From Dehalococcoidales bacterium (GTDB lineage: Bacteria; Chloroflexota; Dehalococcoidia; Dehalococcoidales; ARS1013): a stretch of DNA of 13,457 nucleotides. The notes beneath the pieces are model-generated. The model saw only the letters and a list, made by a program, of their open reading frames with translations, was not told the origin of the DNA and did not search any database. The first letter of the stretch is position 1, and each line of letters opens with the position of its first letter. The stretch is taken from NCBI GenBank assembly GCA_030641585.1, contig DAOWHE010000031.1, positions 1 to 13,457 of the forward strand, read 5' to 3'. Shown piece after piece: positions 12,345 to 13,457 of the stretch. A program made the position numbers and the translations under genes.

Positions 12345-12353
12345 ATTATAGCA
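12345..12353 (-). promoter_or_regulatory. Extended -10 promoter of tsaD
   Basis: On the minus strand TGCTATAAT (12353 to 12345) is a perfect extended -10. No good -35 is present at 17 bases. The ATG begins eight bases later, so the leader can be only 0 to about 4 nt. Confidence 0.6.
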
Positions 12354-12433
12354 TAGCTGGTAGAGGGCAAAACAATGGCGGGATTGTTAACCAACCTCAT
12401 AATTTAAGTCTCTATAGGGGGAGTGTAAGTAGG

Positions 12434-12457
12434 AGAGGGGCGAGGCCCCTCTTTCTT
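12434..12457 (+). terminator. Strong GC hairpin with T-rich tail
   Basis: AGAGGGGC (12434-12441) and GCCCCTCT (12445-12452) form an 8-bp stem with a GAG loop, followed by TTCTT. It has terminator form, but no plus-strand gene precedes it, so it could end a transcript from a lost gene or be part of the repeat next to it. Confidence 0.5.
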
Positions 12458-12460
12458 TAT

Positions 12461-12544
12461 CTCCCCCTTTCCTTTTAAGGAGATGGGGATTAAGCGGGTC
12501 CCCGGGAAAATCGAAGATTTTTCTGGGTGCTTAAAGGGGGGGAG
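12461..12544. repeat. Nested inverted-repeat element, possibly MITE- or REP-like
   Basis: Three nested layers. Outer arms: CTCCCCCTTT (12461-12470) against AAAGGGGGGGAG (12533-12544). Middle: TTAAGC (12490-12495) against GCTTAA (12529-12534), sharing two bases with the outer right arm. Inner: CCCGGGAAAATC (12501-12512) against GATTTTTCTGGG (12516-12527), 12 bp with G-U pairs and a GAA loop. It fills the gap between divergent tsaD and the CNNM gene, with no coding potential. Confidence 0.5.
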
Positions 12545-12573
12545 GTCAATAAACAATCTTCTGCTATACTCTT

Positions 12574-12602
12574 TTGACACGCCTACCAGCCAGTGTTATG
12601 AT
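12574..12602 (+). promoter_or_regulatory. Promoter of the CNNM/CorC-type gene
   Basis: TTGACA (12574-12579), 17-base spacer, TATGAT (12597-12602). The start point should be near 12609, giving a leader of about 47 nt with GAGGTGAG shortly before the ATG. Confidence 0.7.
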
Positions 12603-12655
12603 AATTAAAGAGTAACTTTCTATAAGAGCATAGGAAAATAGTGAGGTGAGGCTAT

Positions 12656-13457
12656 ATGTCTACTGAAACACTGTATATAGTGTTTCTTTTTATTTGTCTT
12701 CTCTTATCGGCCTTCTTCTCCGGTTCGGAAACAGCCTTTGTTTCCCTGGAGAGGTTCCGGGTACAGCACCTGGTTGAGACCAAGGTGAAAGGGGCAGAAC
12801 GGGTAGCCAAAATGATAGAGCGGCCGGAGAGGTTTTTGTCCACCGTCCTGCTGGGTAATAACCTGGTAAATACGGCGGCTGCCGCCCTGGGCACTGTTCT
12901 GGCTATCTCTATCGGGGGGCAGAAGACGGGGGTGCTGGTTGCCACCATCGGGGTAACCATCGTCCTTTTGATATTCGCTGAGACCATGCCCAAGACGCTG
13001 GCTAACCGGCATGCTGAAAAACTGTCGCTACTGCTGGTGCGGCCGATAGAGATAATCTCCTGGCTTTTTACTCCATTCGTGACCGTACTGAGCTGGATTT
13101 CTTTCGGCGTCACCAGGCTGGTCGGGGGAACGCCTGTGCCCCGCTCTCTGGTCAGTGAAGAAGAGATTCGCACCATGATAACGGTGGGTCACAGAGAGGG
13201 GACGGTGGAGGAGGCTGAGGCTGAGATGCTGCACAATGTCTTTGAATTTGGTGACCGCCCGGTCGGTGAGGTTATCGTGCCCCGCCCCGAGGTGGTCAGT
13301 GTGGAGAAGGGAACTACTCTAGCCGATTTCCTGGCCATCTATGCCAAGTCGCCCCTATCCCGATTTCCGGTATATGAAGAGAATATGGATAGTGTGGTGG
13401 GTATTCTTTCAATTAAGGATGTGCTGATGGCTACTGCCAAAGGCACAGTTAGCAACG
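12656..13457 (+). CDS. CNNM-CBS membrane protein (HlyC/CorC family), 3' end outside window
   Basis: The first 267 residues of a longer protein (family length about 420-440). The N-terminal CNNM (DUF21) transmembrane domain covers about 1-155: a first helix at 5-22, GSETAFVSLE (23-32) with the conserved acidic helix start, LLGNNLVNTAAAALG (65-79), a helix at 93-108 followed by AETMPKTLANRHA (108-120), and another near 131-155. The cytosolic part begins at VSEEEIRTMI (166-175), and the first CBS-type region (VIVPRPEVVSVEK, SRFPVYEENMDSVVGIL) follows. A second CBS and the CorC_HlyC domain should lie beyond the window. Relatives are magnesium or cobalt transporters or regulators of efflux. The start is ATG 12656 behind GAGGTGAG; expressed from its own promoter. 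Confidence 0.93.
   Translation, partial: MSTETLYIVFLFICLLLSAFFSGSETAFVSLERFRVQHLVETKVKGAERVAKMIERPERFLSTVLLGNNLVNTAAAALGTVLAISIGGQKTGVLVATIGVTIVLLIFAETMPKTLANRHAEKLSLLLVRPIEIISWLFTPFVTVLSWISFGVTRLVGGTPVPRSLVSEEEIRTMITVGHREGTVEEAEAEMLHNVFEFGDRPVGEVIVPRPEVVSVEKGTTLADFLAIYAKSPLSRFPVYEENMDSVVGILSIKDVLMATAKGTVSN

Noticed and set aside
12652..13176. 174-residue open frame on the minus strand
   Set aside because: Antisense to the CNNM gene, which has a good promoter, ribosome site and family motifs; the minus frame has none.
1..13457. CRISPR array, integrase or IS element
   Set aside because: No regularly spaced direct repeats, transposase or integrase motifs were seen on either strand; the only duplicated unit of note is the mini-protein gene.

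Overview
The window looks like chromosomal DNA of a Chloroflexota bacterium, most likely class Dehalococcoidia. This is an impression from protein character: the style of GroEL and GroES, the Ctc-type L25, the M16 peptidase, a DUF5679-like mini-protein, and a zinc-ribbon/ComF/HPF operon. It has not been checked by any search. GC content is intermediate, genes are closely packed, several starts are GTG or TTG, and vegetative promoters (TTGACA/TATAAT type) can be read directly.

Layout: (1) 1-1455, minus strand: a small zinc-ribbon protein, then comF, then a long-form ribosome hibernation factor (cut by the window edge), all behind one readable promoter. (2) 1512-4214, minus strand: a 2'-5' RNA ligase-like phosphodiesterase (thpR), an amidohydrolase with a probable leaderless start, ribosomal protein L25/Ctc, and a gamma-glutamylcyclotransferase-like protein with a palindrome over its promoter. 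(3) 4325-5941, plus strand: two near-identical 46-residue CxxC/CxxC mini-proteins, each with its own promoter, flanking a 327-residue protein of unknown function. That protein is an internal duplication of a Rossmann-like unit with CARF-like motifs; this is the most novel part of the window. (4) 6197-7536, minus strand: tRNA-Trp, tRNA-Leu(GAG), tRNA-Gly, tRNA-Cys, a GT2/GT81-like glycosyltransferase and tRNA-Leu(TAA). (5) 7669-8990, plus strand: an M16 zinc peptidase. (6) 9052-11088, minus strand: groES-groEL behind a CIRCE-like operator that overlaps the promoter. (7) 11215-11346: a decayed C-terminal piece of what looks like a macro-domain gene. (8) 11359-12350, minus strand: tsaD with an extended -10 almost touching its ATG. 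(9) 12434-12545: a strongly structured inverted-repeat region. (10) 12574-end, plus strand: a CNNM/CorC-type membrane protein that runs off the window.

Most genes are housekeeping: translation (L25, HPF, tRNAs, TsaD for t6A), protein folding (GroESL), RNA processing and DNA uptake or repair-associated functions. The accessory element is the 4.3-5.9 kb block. Its duplicated small zinc proteins have their -10-to-Shine-Dalgarno region preserved without a single change, while their coding regions have drifted mostly at silent sites. The two-domain gene lodged between them has its own promoter. No IS element, integrase or CRISPR array was seen.
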